A stretch of DNA of 64,000 nucleotides from Candidatus Limivivens intestinipullorum (GCA_018711185.1 DVIQ01000019.1:59879-123878); one strand, 5' to 3'. Shown: positions 44,779 through 54,327, numbered from the stretch's first letter. Numbers and translations are program-made. Notes: a model not told the origin generated them from the letters alone.

Positions 44779-46436
44779 AACGAAGGATTTATCTCAGCTT
44801 CCTGGCCCTGGCTGCCTTGACGATACTTTTGGTTTCCTGCATCTTCGCGTTTTTTTTCGGTCACATTTTCCGGCAGGAGACGGAAGCCGAGGTGACCGCC
44901 GAAGCAGAATATACGGCTGCCATCTGTGAGGAGGTTTCGGACGCGGTATCCTTCTGCAGCCGGCTTGGGGAGCGGGCGGCGTCCAGGATTACCCTGATCG
45001 GCGCGGACGGAACAGTCCTATACGACAGCAACGCGGATTCGCAGGAAATGGAGAATCACCTGGACCGGCCGGAGATTCTCCAGGCCAGAGAGGAGGGAAC
45101 GGGCATCAGCCGCAGACTTTCCGAGACCATGCGGACGGTCACCTACTACGCGGCGGTGCGGCTCTCCGACGGAAGCTTTATCCGGGTGTCGGCGGAGCAC
45201 TCCAGCGACTTTGAGATTTTCCTGAAAATTTTGCCCTATCTGCTGGCCGCGGCCGCAGTGATGATGGTGGGAGCGCTGATTACGGCCCGGTATCTGACCA
45301 GGAAATTCGTGCGAACCATCAATAAAATCGATCTGAAGCACCCGGAGAAGGAGCAGACCTTTCCGGAGCTGGCCCCTCTGCTGGATCGGATGGCTGAGCA
45401 GAACCGGCAGATCGAGCGGCAGATGGCGGATCTTCTGGAACAGGAACGAAAATTCAGCACCATCACACGAAACATGAACGAGGGCCTGATTTTGCTGGAC
45501 TCTTCGGAACGGATCCAGTTTATCAATGACAGCCTGAAAAATACTCTGGGAGCCAGCCAGATGGACTACACCGGGAAAAGCATTTCCTTATTCAACCGCA
45601 GCCATGAGATGGCGGAGATTATCCGGGCGGCACTAAAAGGGCAGGCCGGGGACGCTACGGTGACATTTTATGAGAGAAAGCTCCATATTTACGGAAATCC
45701 CGTGGTGGAGGACGGAAAGGTGACGGGCGTTGTGCTCTTCCTGGTTGACATCAGCGAGAAGGACAAGGCGGAGCAGATGCGCCGGGAATTTACGGCGAAT
45801 GTCTCCCACGAGCTGAAAACGCCTCTGACCTCCATCTCCGGATTCGCGGAGCTGATTCAGACGGGGATGGTTCAGGACGGAGACATTCCCATGTTCGCCG
45901 GGAAAATCCGGGATGAGGCGGGAAGACTGCTTGTCCTGATCAATGATATTATTAAACTGAGCCGTATGGACGAGGGCCAGAACATCCAGGCAAAAGAAGT
46001 GGTGGACCTGGCCGATGTGGGAAGAGAGGTGCAGACCCGCCTGCAGCCGGTGGCGGAGCGCCAGCACGTAAATCTGATGGTGGAGCTTTCTTCTGTGAAG
46101 CTTCTGGGCGTCCGCTCCATGTTCTACGACGCGGTATACAATCTCTGCGAGAACGCCATCAAATACAACCGGGAAAACGGCGAGGTGCTTCTGGAAATCT
46201 TTGAAAAGGAGGAGCATCCCATCGTCCGGGTTACGGATACGGGCATCGGCATTCCTCCGGAACACCAGGAGCGGATCTTCGAGCGCTTTTACCGGGTGGA
46301 CAAAAGCCATTCCCGGCAGACCGGCGGGACGGGCCTGGGTCTTTCCATTGTAAAGCATGTGGTGGAGTACCATGGAGGATATATCGAAATCCACAGCCGG
46401 GAAGGAGCCGGGACTGTGATTACGCTGCATTTTTAA
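44775..46436 (+). CDS. phoR: PhoR-like sensor histidine kinase
   Basis: PAS-type region, FTANVSHELKTPLTSISGFAELIQTG H-box, GGTGLGLSIVKHVVEYHGG. Confidence 0.88.
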   Translation: MKRRIYLSFLALAALTILLVSCIFAFFFGHIFRQETEAEVTAEAEYTAAICEEVSDAVSFCSRLGERAASRITLIGADGTVLYDSNADSQEMENHLDRPEILQAREEGTGISRRLSETMRTVTYYAAVRLSDGSFIRVSAEHSSDFEIFLKILPYLLAAAAVMMVGALITARYLTRKFVRTINKIDLKHPEKEQTFPELAPLLDRMAEQNRQIERQMADLLEQERKFSTITRNMNEGLILLDSSERIQFINDSLKNTLGASQMDYTGKSISLFNRSHEMAEIIRAALKGQAGDATVTFYERKLHIYGNPVVEDGKVTGVVLFLVDISEKDKAEQMRREFTANVSHELKTPLTSISGFAELIQTGMVQDGDIPMFAGKIRDEAGRLLVLINDIIKLSRMDEGQNIQAKEVVDLADVGREVQTRLQPVAERQHVNLMVELSSVKLLGVRSMFYDAVYNLCENAIKYNRENGEVLLEIFEKEEHPIVRVTDTGIGIPPEHQERIFERFYRVDKSHSRQTGGTGLGLSIVKHVVEYHGGYIEIHSREGAGTVITLHF

Positions 46437-46477
46437 GGAGGTCCCTTCGCCGTGGCCGGCGGGGGGCCTCCTTTTTT
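46434..46477 (+). terminator. Terminator after phoR
   Basis: AAGGAGGTCCC ... GGGGGCCTCC TTTTTT. Confidence 0.8.
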
Positions 46478-46507
46478 CGAAAGCTGAAAATATGGAATAG
46501 CTCCGTT

Positions 46508-47236
46508 TTACGGAAGCAAAAAATCTATGCTTTCGAAGGAAAAGCGGTCGAGGAGCTCGCCGCTTTCCGGATCGCAGACGGCGAGTTCTTCGATATGGAA
46601 AGAGTCTGCTGCTTCAAGGTATTCGTCTTTTTTTATATAGCCATCAAAACCTTCTTCTCCGCGAACTTTTATGAAACCCGGAAATTTATCTGTGTTCGTG
46701 ATACCGCAGATACTGCCGAAGGAGCTTCCCTTTGAGGTTTCATCATCTTTTTCGATGTTTTGCATGTTTTTTGCCTTTTTGGAGTCAATGCTGTACAGGG
46801 TTCCGGCATGATAGGGAATCCCTTTGTTTGGCCGTCGGATATAGAAGATAATGTCCGCGCTGTAGACGCCGGAGATCTCCTTGTCCGCGGAGAAAAAAAC
46901 GATTTCCCTGGCGCTGCGCATGCAGTAGTGGATGTGCGTGGAATAGAGAAGAGCGCCGTTGGTGGAAAAGTAGCGAATCTGTATGCCGGCAGTACCTAAA
47001 GGGATTTTTTTCCCTTTTGGGGAGGAAACGCGGATGAGGATTCCTTTCTTGGCATCCGGCGGATTAAGCTGGGAGAGAATACGGTAAGAATGCTTCCCAT
47101 AAGTGATGGATGCGTCCGCTGTCGGAATCTTTGAACGGCTTTTGGAATTTGCCGCATAGGTACAGCAGCTTTGGGTAATGCAGAGAAACAACAATAGAAT
47201 AAAATAAGAAAATCTTCTTTTTTTGCTTAAATTCAT
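46508..47236 (-). CDS. Secreted/lipoprotein-like hypothetical protein
   Basis: N-terminal signal sequence FSYFILLLFLCITQSCCTYAANS; no family recognised. Confidence 0.7.
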   Translation of the reverse strand: MNLSKKRRFSYFILLLFLCITQSCCTYAANSKSRSKIPTADASITYGKHSYRILSQLNPPDAKKGILIRVSSPKGKKIPLGTAGIQIRYFSTNGALLYSTHIHYCMRSAREIVFFSADKEISGVYSADIIFYIRRPNKGIPYHAGTLYSIDSKKAKNMQNIEKDDETSKGSSFGSICGITNTDKFPGFIKVRGEEGFDGYIKKDEYLEAADSFHIEELAVCDPESGELLDRFSFESIDFLLP

Positions 47237-47324
47237 AACTTCTTCCCTATTTTACACGAGCATGAGAAATAGAATTCATAAATGTTCTAACTTTATCCTG
47301 GAAGTATATAAGCAAAAAGAGTGT

Positions 47325-47393
47325 TTAATAAAAACTTAACAATTATTAAAAACTTATTAATATATTGTAGCACCAGAGCAGAAATGCTATAAT
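47325..47393 (+). promoter_or_regulatory. Putative Pho-box array plus promoter
   Basis: TTAATA (47325), TTAACA (47336), TTAAAA (47346), TTAATA (47357) at 11/10/11-bp steps, then TTGTAG-N17-TATAAT (47365-47393). Confidence 0.45.
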
Positions 47394-47426
47394 GCCCCTG
47401 AGAGGGATTACAGAAGATCACGAATC

Positions 47427-47455
47427 GTAACAGTTCAGCAGGGCTGAACTGTTAC
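47427..47455. repeat. Copy H, solo palindrome GTAACAGTTCAGCAGGGCTGAACTGTTAC
   Basis: Flanked by perfect direct repeats CACGAATCG at 47419-47427 and 47456-47464. Confidence 0.93.
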
Positions 47456-47493
47456 CACGAATCGCCTCCCCGGGAGGCAGAAAAGAGGTCATT

Positions 47494-48444
47494 ATGAAAG
47501 GTATGAAAAATTTGAAACGTGCCGCGCTGATTCTGGCGGCTGTAAGCTGCTGTGTTTTCTCTGGGGGTATGACGTCCAGCGCGAAAACGGCGGTTTCCGA
47601 GGAGAAGACGGTATATAAGCCTTCCGTACTGACAGAGGTAACGGCCAAGTCCAGAAAGGTGCAGGTGTACGTCTATGAAAACACAACGCTGTATGTGAAA
47701 GCGGGGAATAAACGGATTTACAAGAAAAGCTTTTCCTCGGAGGGCGTAAAACGAATTACAATTCCTGCCCAGAAAAAGGGAACGACCCTGTCTTTCTGGC
47801 TTGTGAATGAGAACAATGGCAAGAAAGGCGCCGTGGTGAAGACCAGGGTTCTGGCAAAAAATACCTCCGCCCGGGTGGAGGCTCCAAAAGTAACCCAGGA
47901 AGGACAGGACCTTCTGATTAAGGGAGAAATGGGGGACAGAGTCTATGTCCGCCAGACCAGAGGAAGCCGAAAAAACAAATGGTATCTGGTCGGAGTGATT
48001 ACCTCGAAGAGAGGACTGAAGGTCCGTGTGGAGACGCCAGATGCGGATTCCAAAACCATCCCCTGCATGGTGCGGCTGAAGGGGGCCAACGGCAAGTTCA
48101 GCAAAACGGTGACATTAAAGCTGCGTGCTTCGGATTTCCCCACAGGCGTGGAAGAGCAGAACTCCTGGGATAAGCAGACGGGGGATCTCGAACCGCAGTA
48201 TGTAAGTGGGAAGATGCGGATTGTGGAGAAAGAAGAGAACTCCCTTCTTTTGCAGGACAGCCGGGAACAGCTCTACTATGTTTCCCGGAGCGCGGTGAAG
48301 AAAATCCTTACAAGCGGCAGTCTGGAAACGTCTTTCGCCAAATTAGAGAAGGGACAGGATGTTTGGATTTACTATAACGGTGAAGTGATGGAGAGCTATC
48401 CGCTGCAAATTTCGGAAGTTTTGGAAATGATGATTGCGAAGTAA
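47494..48444 (+). CDS. Secreted basic protein with C-terminal YobA/DUF3221-like region
   Basis: Signal peptide; C-terminus EKEENSLLLQDSREQLYYVS...KLEKGQDVWIYYNGEVMESYPLQ. Confidence 0.7.
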   Translation: MKGMKNLKRAALILAAVSCCVFSGGMTSSAKTAVSEEKTVYKPSVLTEVTAKSRKVQVYVYENTTLYVKAGNKRIYKKSFSSEGVKRITIPAQKKGTTLSFWLVNENNGKKGAVVKTRVLAKNTSARVEAPKVTQEGQDLLIKGEMGDRVYVRQTRGSRKNKWYLVGVITSKRGLKVRVETPDADSKTIPCMVRLKGANGKFSKTVTLKLRASDFPTGVEEQNSWDKQTGDLEPQYVSGKMRIVEKEENSLLLQDSREQLYYVSRSAVKKILTSGSLETSFAKLEKGQDVWIYYNGEVMESYPLQISEVLEMMIAK

Positions 48445-48480
48445 AAAGAGAAGGTTTCTTAACGAGCGCCCGCTGATCAG

Positions 48481-49527
48481 TCAGTGGGCGTTGTTTTCTT
48501 CAACAGCGTCAGCAAATTCGCCCCGGATTTCCTCGTTGGGAATAAAGGCGGTCTGATTTTTTTGGTCATAGGCCAAATATCCCAGATGAATCAGCAAGGT
48601 CAATACATCGTCTTTATTTCGGAACGATACCATATCGTTCTGGAAGGAGCGAACTTTGACCTTTACACGGTCACCGGAGAGTATGGAGAGAATTGCTGTT
48701 TTCAGCCCGTCAAAGTCCATATTCATAAGCGGCCGTATAGATTCGTAAGTGCCGGTATCAGACCAGTAGCTTTGAAATTCGCCCCGGAGCATAACGCTTA
48801 CAACGGCTTTGGGATTATACACATGCAAGCCAGACAGCTGGTACCCGTCATACCAGCTTTGCACTTGCGCATAATCTCTGTGGTATTGCTGGCATAATTC
48901 TCTGACTTCCTCTTCGGTAAAGCCAACATAGGGTGCCAGGATGCTTGCGTCGAGCATTGTAAATTCATCAAAATTATTTAAAGCGGACTGTGTCTTCAGC
49001 TTTTTGATCGGTAAAATACCGGTTAAATATGCAAGACAAATGAATTTCGTGCCCGTTGCGGTATTGATGCAGGATAGTGCATCGGCAAGGGATGTGACCG
49101 CGTTGGGAACCAGGCCTTTGTATTCCATCCTGAGCTCTTCCAGGACATGCTCTTTAATATAGGAAACAACATTTTCTAAGCTTCCTGACGGATCGATGCA
49201 CCATTGGACATCAAAGTGAATGACTGCGTACTTATTTAAATGCGCTTGGAAATCTTTATCCCGGCCGGTTTTTAAATGAGAAAACATTTCGCTGGAATCA
49301 CAGCCCTTGCTGTAATAAGCAGTAAGCATATCTGCCGTAATCGATTTTCCGAAACGGCGCGGCCGGCTGTTGCAGATCCATGCCTGCTTCGTGTTCAGCA
49401 CTCTGTTTGTATAACTTAATAGTTCCGATTTATCAACGTAAATTTCAGAGTTCAGGGCCACTTGAAAAGCACTGTTGTCCGGGTTTACAAATCTTCCCAT
49501 TTTCTCCAAAACCTCCTTTCGAAACAC
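48481..49527 (-). pseudogene. Decayed AAA-ATPase-like / PD-(D/E)XK (DUF1703-type) protein
   Basis: N-terminal region VALNSEIYVDKSELLSYTNRV...NSRPRRFGKSITADML and TGILPIKK typical of the family, but the Walker B segment and C-terminal nuclease domain are missing. Confidence 0.65.
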
Positions 49528-49593
49528 AGGATGTTCTTTGTCTGCTGTATCACCATTGTAACACAGGGAATCCCATATCTCAAGAAGCGCTGA

Positions 49594-49648
49594 TTTTACA
49601 TTGATTTTACAAAAAGCAAATATGTTCTTGACGAAGCTCCATTAAAAT
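49594..49648 (+). promoter_or_regulatory. Putative Pho-box region and -10 for pstS
   Basis: TTTTACA at 49594 and 49605, CTTGACG at 49627 in 11-bp phase, then TAAAAT at 49643. Confidence 0.45.
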
Positions 49649-49719
49649 AAGTCCCGTAAGATAAAGAAAACAAAAACAGAAAAGAAATCAAAAGTCAAAT
49701 TGATGGAGGATGAAAGAAC

Positions 49720-50676
49720 ATGAAAAGATTAGCAGCAATCGCAGCAATCAGTTTACTGGGAGTAGCCACAGTAGGTGCAACCGCATCTGCAGAAGGATTA
49801 AGCGGAACGATCGTTATCACCGGATCCACTTCTGTAGAACCGATTCTGACCGATATGGCTGATGAATTTATGGCTCAGAACCCGGATGTAGACATTCAGT
49901 ATACAGGAAGCGGATCTTCCGCAGGTATCACCGATACCAAGGCCGGCACCAACAACATCGGCGCTTCTTCCAGATATCTTCATGAGGATGAAGAGGAAGA
50001 CGGCCTGAACACCGAGATCTTCGCTTATGATGGAATCGCGGTAATCGTAAACCCGGCAAACGAAGCGGTTGAAGATATCACACCGGAGCAGCTGGCAGAC
50101 ATCTATTCCGGAAAGATCACCAACTGGAGCGAGCTGGGTGGCGAGGATCAGGATATCTTCGTAGTATCCCGTGAGGAGAGCTCAGGAACAAGAGACGCTT
50201 TCGAAGAGCTGATCGGTCTTGAGGATGCAGGCGGACTGAGCGGAAACGCTTCTGTTTCTGAAGGAAACGGCCCGGTACAGGCAGCGGTAGCTGAGAATGA
50301 GTACGCAATCGGATATGTATCCTTCTCTTATGTAGATGATACGGTTAAGCCGCTGACCGTTGGCGGTGTAGAGGCTACTGCTGAGAATGCTCTGAACGGA
50401 ACCTATCCGCTTTCCAGACCGTTCCTGTTCTGCTGGTTCGATGAGAACGTAACCGAGGCAGGTCAGGCATTCCTTGACTTCGCTCTGACTGACGAGGCTC
50501 AGGAGTTCGTTGTTGAGCACGGCGGAATCACCGTAGCTGAGGAAGAAGAGGCTATGGCTGAGAGCGAGACTGCAGCTGAGGGCGATACCGAGGCGGCTGA
50601 GACCACGGAAGAGACCACTGCTGACAGCGAGGCAGCTGAGACGGAAGCTGCTGAGAGCGAGACCGCAGCGGAATAA
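49720..50676 (+). CDS. pstS: Phosphate ABC transporter substrate-binding protein with acidic C-terminal tail
   Basis: GTIVITGSTSVEPILTDMADEFMAQNPDVDIQYTGSGSSAGI...; followed by pstCAB-phoU. Confidence 0.93.
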   Translation: MKRLAAIAAISLLGVATVGATASAEGLSGTIVITGSTSVEPILTDMADEFMAQNPDVDIQYTGSGSSAGITDTKAGTNNIGASSRYLHEDEEEDGLNTEIFAYDGIAVIVNPANEAVEDITPEQLADIYSGKITNWSELGGEDQDIFVVSREESSGTRDAFEELIGLEDAGGLSGNASVSEGNGPVQAAVAENEYAIGYVSFSYVDDTVKPLTVGGVEATAENALNGTYPLSRPFLFCWFDENVTEAGQAFLDFALTDEAQEFVVEHGGITVAEEEEAMAESETAAEGDTEAAETTEETTADSEAAETEAAESETAAE

Positions 50677-50710
50677 TCCTGCGCGGGCGCGACACAATAA
50701 TAGTATAATT

Positions 50711-50752
50711 AAAGCCTTCGGACATCGAGGCATAGGGAGGTCCGAGGGCTTT
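50711..50752 (+). terminator. Intercistronic stem-loop between pstS and pstC (attenuator/partial terminator)
   Basis: AAAGCCTTCGGAC ... GTCCGAGGGCTTT 13-bp stem followed by short ATTATT. Confidence 0.6.
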
Positions 50753-50810
50753 ATTATGGAAAGAAACGAAAAACTCGTTGATAAACGTATTCTGAGAGAA
50801 AGAGCATATT

Positions 50811-51701
50811 ATGAGCCGAAATGTAAAAAGAGACATATTGGAAAAGGTTGTGGAGGCCATCTTTTTGATTTGCGCGCTGGTTGGGGTTGTATCGGTGGCT
50901 GCCATTATTATCTTCGTTTTTTATCAGGGCCTGCATCCGTTTTTTGGAAGCGATGCCTATAGCTTCTGGGATTTCATCTCGGGAACAAGATGGGCGCCCA
51001 GCGAGGATGTTTATGGGGTATTTTTCATGATTGTGGCTTCCGTGCTTGCTACGCTGGGAGCAATTATTATCGGTGTTCCGCTGGGAGTGCTGACGGCTGT
51101 TTTTATTGCGGAGATCGCGCCAAAAAATGCGGTAAAAGTAATTAAGCCAGCGGTGGAGCTGTTGGCGGGAATTCCCTCAGTTCTTTACGGTGCCTTCGGT
51201 CTGGGCGTGATTGTTCCTTTGATCCGCGAGATTTCACCGGAAGTGCAGGGACAGTCCCTTCTGGCGGTTATCATTGTATTGACGATCATGGTACTGCCTA
51301 CGATCGTTTCGCTGTCCGAGGCAGCAATCAAAGCGGTTCCAAAATCTTACCGTGAAGCTTCTCTTGGACTCGGCGCTTCAAAGATGCAGACAATTTTTAA
51401 GGTTGTTGTGCCGGCGGCGAAATCTGGTATTCTTTCGGCGGCGGTTCTTGGAATCGGCCGTGCCATCGGCGAGACCATGGCGGTTATGATGATCGCCGGA
51501 AACCCGACTCAGGGCCTTCCCGACAGCATATGGTCCATGGTAAGACCGCTGACAACGAATATCGCGATGGAAATGAGCTATTCTTCCGGACGTCAGCAGG
51601 AAATGCTGTTCGCCACCGGCGTGATTCTGTTTGTTTTCATTATGATTGTAAACTTGACGCTGATTAGACTTACCCATAAGGCAGGTGAAAAGGACAAATG
51701 A
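50811..51701 (+). CDS. pstC: Phosphate ABC transporter permease PstC
   Basis: Permease sequence with ASLGLGASKMQTIFKVVVPAAKSGILSAAVLGIGRAIGETMAV. Confidence 0.95.
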   Translation: MSRNVKRDILEKVVEAIFLICALVGVVSVAAIIIFVFYQGLHPFFGSDAYSFWDFISGTRWAPSEDVYGVFFMIVASVLATLGAIIIGVPLGVLTAVFIAEIAPKNAVKVIKPAVELLAGIPSVLYGAFGLGVIVPLIREISPEVQGQSLLAVIIVLTIMVLPTIVSLSEAAIKAVPKSYREASLGLGASKMQTIFKVVVPAAKSGILSAAVLGIGRAIGETMAVMMIAGNPTQGLPDSIWSMVRPLTTNIAMEMSYSSGRQQEMLFATGVILFVFIMIVNLTLIRLTHKAGEKDK

Positions 51702-52780
51702 GCAGGAAAACAAAAGACAGGCTTACCCAGGCGGCGGTGTACGGCTCCGCGGGCCTGACGGTTGTGATACTGGTACTGATTATCGGTTTTATTGTGATAA
51801 GGGGACTTCCGGGTATAAATTTGTCCTTCCTGACCAGAAGCTGGGAGGACGAGACAACCTACATTTTATTGGATACGGATTTGACGGAGGACGCGATTCA
51901 GGCCGGAACCATCGATGAACTGGGCGTAACGCTGACAGAGGATGAAACCGGGCTTCTGGTGGAAAATCTGGATTCGGATTCCCCGCTGAAAAGCGCTTCG
52001 AACATTCAGGGAGATCCCTTTGAAGTGAAAACAGGGGATTACATTACCCGCGCCACCGAGGAGGACAACGGACAGCTCCGCCTGCGTGTGGAACGGCCCG
52101 GCGGCGGTATTGTCCCGATGCTGGTGACGACCATCTATATGATCCTGCTGTCTCTGCTGGTGGCGGCCCCCATCGGTATTTTTTCCGCGGTGTATTTGAT
52201 CGAGTACGCGAAGCCCGGAAAGATTATGACGCTGATTCACTTTGCCATTGAAAACCTGGCAGGTATTCCTTCGATTATTTACGGTTTGTTCGGCTGCCTG
52301 TTCTTTGTTCGGGTATGTCATTTCCAGTATTCGCTGCTGGCAGGCGCGCTTACTTTGAGTATTATGCTTCTTCCGACGATCATTACGACCACCGAGGAAT
52401 CGTTGAAGGCCATTCCGCGGACATATCGGGAATCTTCGCTGGGACTTGGAGCTACCAAGCTGCAGACGGTAACCAAGGTGGTGCTTCCAAATGCCCTTCC
52501 CGGTATTCTGGTGGCAGTGCTGCTGGCTATGGGAAGAATTGTAGGTGAATCCGCCGCCCTTCTGCTTACGGCAGGTACGGTGGCCAGTATTCCCACTGCT
52601 CTTTGGGGAAACGCGGCCAGCGGCGCGACCCTGACCATTAAGATGTACACCCTGATGAAGGAGGAGAATGATTTGACAACAGCCTGCGCGATTGGTATTG
52701 TGCTGCTGGTGATTGTCATTGTCCTGAACTTTGCTTCAAAGATGATTACGAAGAAATTGATGTCGAAAAAAGGAGAGTAA
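51698..52780 (+). CDS. pstA: Phosphate ABC transporter permease PstA with extracytoplasmic insertion
   Basis: SSLGLGATKLQTVTKVVLPNALPGILVAVLLAMGRIVGESAALL. Confidence 0.94.
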   Translation: MSRKTKDRLTQAAVYGSAGLTVVILVLIIGFIVIRGLPGINLSFLTRSWEDETTYILLDTDLTEDAIQAGTIDELGVTLTEDETGLLVENLDSDSPLKSASNIQGDPFEVKTGDYITRATEEDNGQLRLRVERPGGGIVPMLVTTIYMILLSLLVAAPIGIFSAVYLIEYAKPGKIMTLIHFAIENLAGIPSIIYGLFGCLFFVRVCHFQYSLLAGALTLSIMLLPTIITTTEESLKAIPRTYRESSLGLGATKLQTVTKVVLPNALPGILVAVLLAMGRIVGESAALLLTAGTVASIPTALWGNAASGATLTIKMYTLMKEENDLTTACAIGIVLLVIVIVLNFASKMITKKLMSKKGE

Positions 52781-52783
52781 ACC

Positions 52784-53548
52784 ATGGAAGGAACGGCAAT
52801 GCCCAAATTTACTATAAAGGATCTTGACCTTTATTACGGGGATTTTAAGGCGCTGAACAAAATTAATATGGAAATTCCGCAAAAGCAGATTGTTGCCTTT
52901 ATTGGCCCTTCCGGATGTGGAAAATCCACGTTTTTGAAGACGCTCAATCGGATGAACGATCTGATCGAGGGTGTGCGCATCGAAGGGAAGGTACTGCTTG
53001 ATAATACGGATATTTACAGCGATATTGATGTGATTAAGCTCAGACAGAGGGTCGGCATGGTTTTCCAGCAGCCAAATCCCTTCCCTATGAGTATTTACGA
53101 TAATGTCGCCTATGGCCCCAGAATCCACGGAATCAAGAAGAAAGCTCAGCTGGACGAGATTGTTGAGCGAAGCCTGAAACAGGCGGCGATCTGGGATGAG
53201 GTAAAGGATCGTCTGAAGAAGAATGCTCTGGGAATGTCCGGCGGACAGCAGCAGAGAATCTGTATCGCCAGAGCGCTGGCCGTGGAACCCGAAGTGATCC
53301 TGATGGATGAGCCCACCAGCGCCCTGGACCCCATCTCCACACTGAAGATTGAGGATCTGGCCGTGGAGCTTAAACAGAAGTACACGATTGTCATTGTTAC
53401 CCATAATATGCAGCAGGCCAGCCGTATTTCCGATAAGACGGCCTTCTTCCTGACCGGAGATGTAATCGAGTATGGCGAAACCTCGCAGATCTTCAATAAC
53501 CCCAGGGAAAAGAAGACAGAAGAGTACATTACGGGCCGTTTTGGTTGA
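52784..53548 (+). CDS. pstB: Phosphate ABC transporter ATP-binding protein PstB
   Basis: [58 protein letters not shown]. Confidence 0.97.
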   Translation: MEGTAMPKFTIKDLDLYYGDFKALNKINMEIPQKQIVAFIGPSGCGKSTFLKTLNRMNDLIEGVRIEGKVLLDNTDIYSDIDVIKLRQRVGMVFQQPNPFPMSIYDNVAYGPRIHGIKKKAQLDEIVERSLKQAAIWDEVKDRLKKNALGMSGGQQQRICIARALAVEPEVILMDEPTSALDPISTLKIEDLAVELKQKYTIVIVTHNMQQASRISDKTAFFLTGDVIEYGETSQIFNNPREKKTEEYITGRFG

Positions 53549-53604
53549 TAAAAGAGCGGAAATGTGATATAAATAGAGTATAAAAAATTAAGGAGAGCAG
53601 GATC

Positions 53605-54267
53605 ATGACTACCAGAAAAGTGTATGCAGAGGAGCTGAATGAGCTTGCGCTGGAGGTAAGCAAAATGGGCGGCCAGCTTGAGCATATGATTGATGAGGTC
53701 AGCGAGGCCTTGAAGAATATGGATTCCAAGCTGGCTGAAAAGATTATGAAAGAGGACGACATTGTGGATGACATGGAGCGGAAGATTGAAAAGGCATGTA
53801 TCCGCATTGTGGCCAAACAGCAGCCGGTGGCGACGGATCTGCGCCGCGTTACGTCTGTGATGAGACTGATTTCCGATATTGAGCGGGTTGCGGATCACTG
53901 CAGCGATATCTCCGAGTATATCCTGGAAATCAACGAGGACACACCGGTGAAGGCGCCGGAGATGCTGTTCACCATGCTGGAGGATGTGAAGAAGATGGCG
54001 GTTGACACCATCGACAGCTTCGTGGAGGAGGACCTGGAAAAAAGCAAGCGGGTAGCCGGAAGCGACGATAAGATCGACAACTATTTCCTGCAGATCAAGG
54101 ATAACCTGTGCAAATCCATGCATGAAGACATTGAGCATATCAAAACCTATGTCGATTACCTGATGATTACGAAATATGTGGAGAGAATGGCGGATCACTG
54201 CACGAATATCGCGGAGTGGGTAAGCTTTATTATCACCGGAGATCTGGATCAGTATATGAACAGCTGA
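53605..54267 (+). CDS. phoU: Phosphate signalling protein PhoU
   Basis: Duplicated three-helix repeat; RIVAKQQPVATDLRRVTSVMRLISDIERVADHC. Confidence 0.95.
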   Translation: MTTRKVYAEELNELALEVSKMGGQLEHMIDEVSEALKNMDSKLAEKIMKEDDIVDDMERKIEKACIRIVAKQQPVATDLRRVTSVMRLISDIERVADHCSDISEYILEINEDTPVKAPEMLFTMLEDVKKMAVDTIDSFVEEDLEKSKRVAGSDDKIDNYFLQIKDNLCKSMHEDIEHIKTYVDYLMITKYVERMADHCTNIAEWVSFIITGDLDQYMNS

Positions 54268-54290
54268 CCTTCGCGGGCTGAATATTATAC

Positions 54291-54327
54291 GGCAGACGCT
54301 TTTAAAGGAAGTGTCTGCCCTTTTTTT
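54291..54327 (+). terminator. Terminator after phoU
   Basis: GGCAGACGCTT ttaaagg AAGTGTCTGCC CTTTTTTT. Confidence 0.88.
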
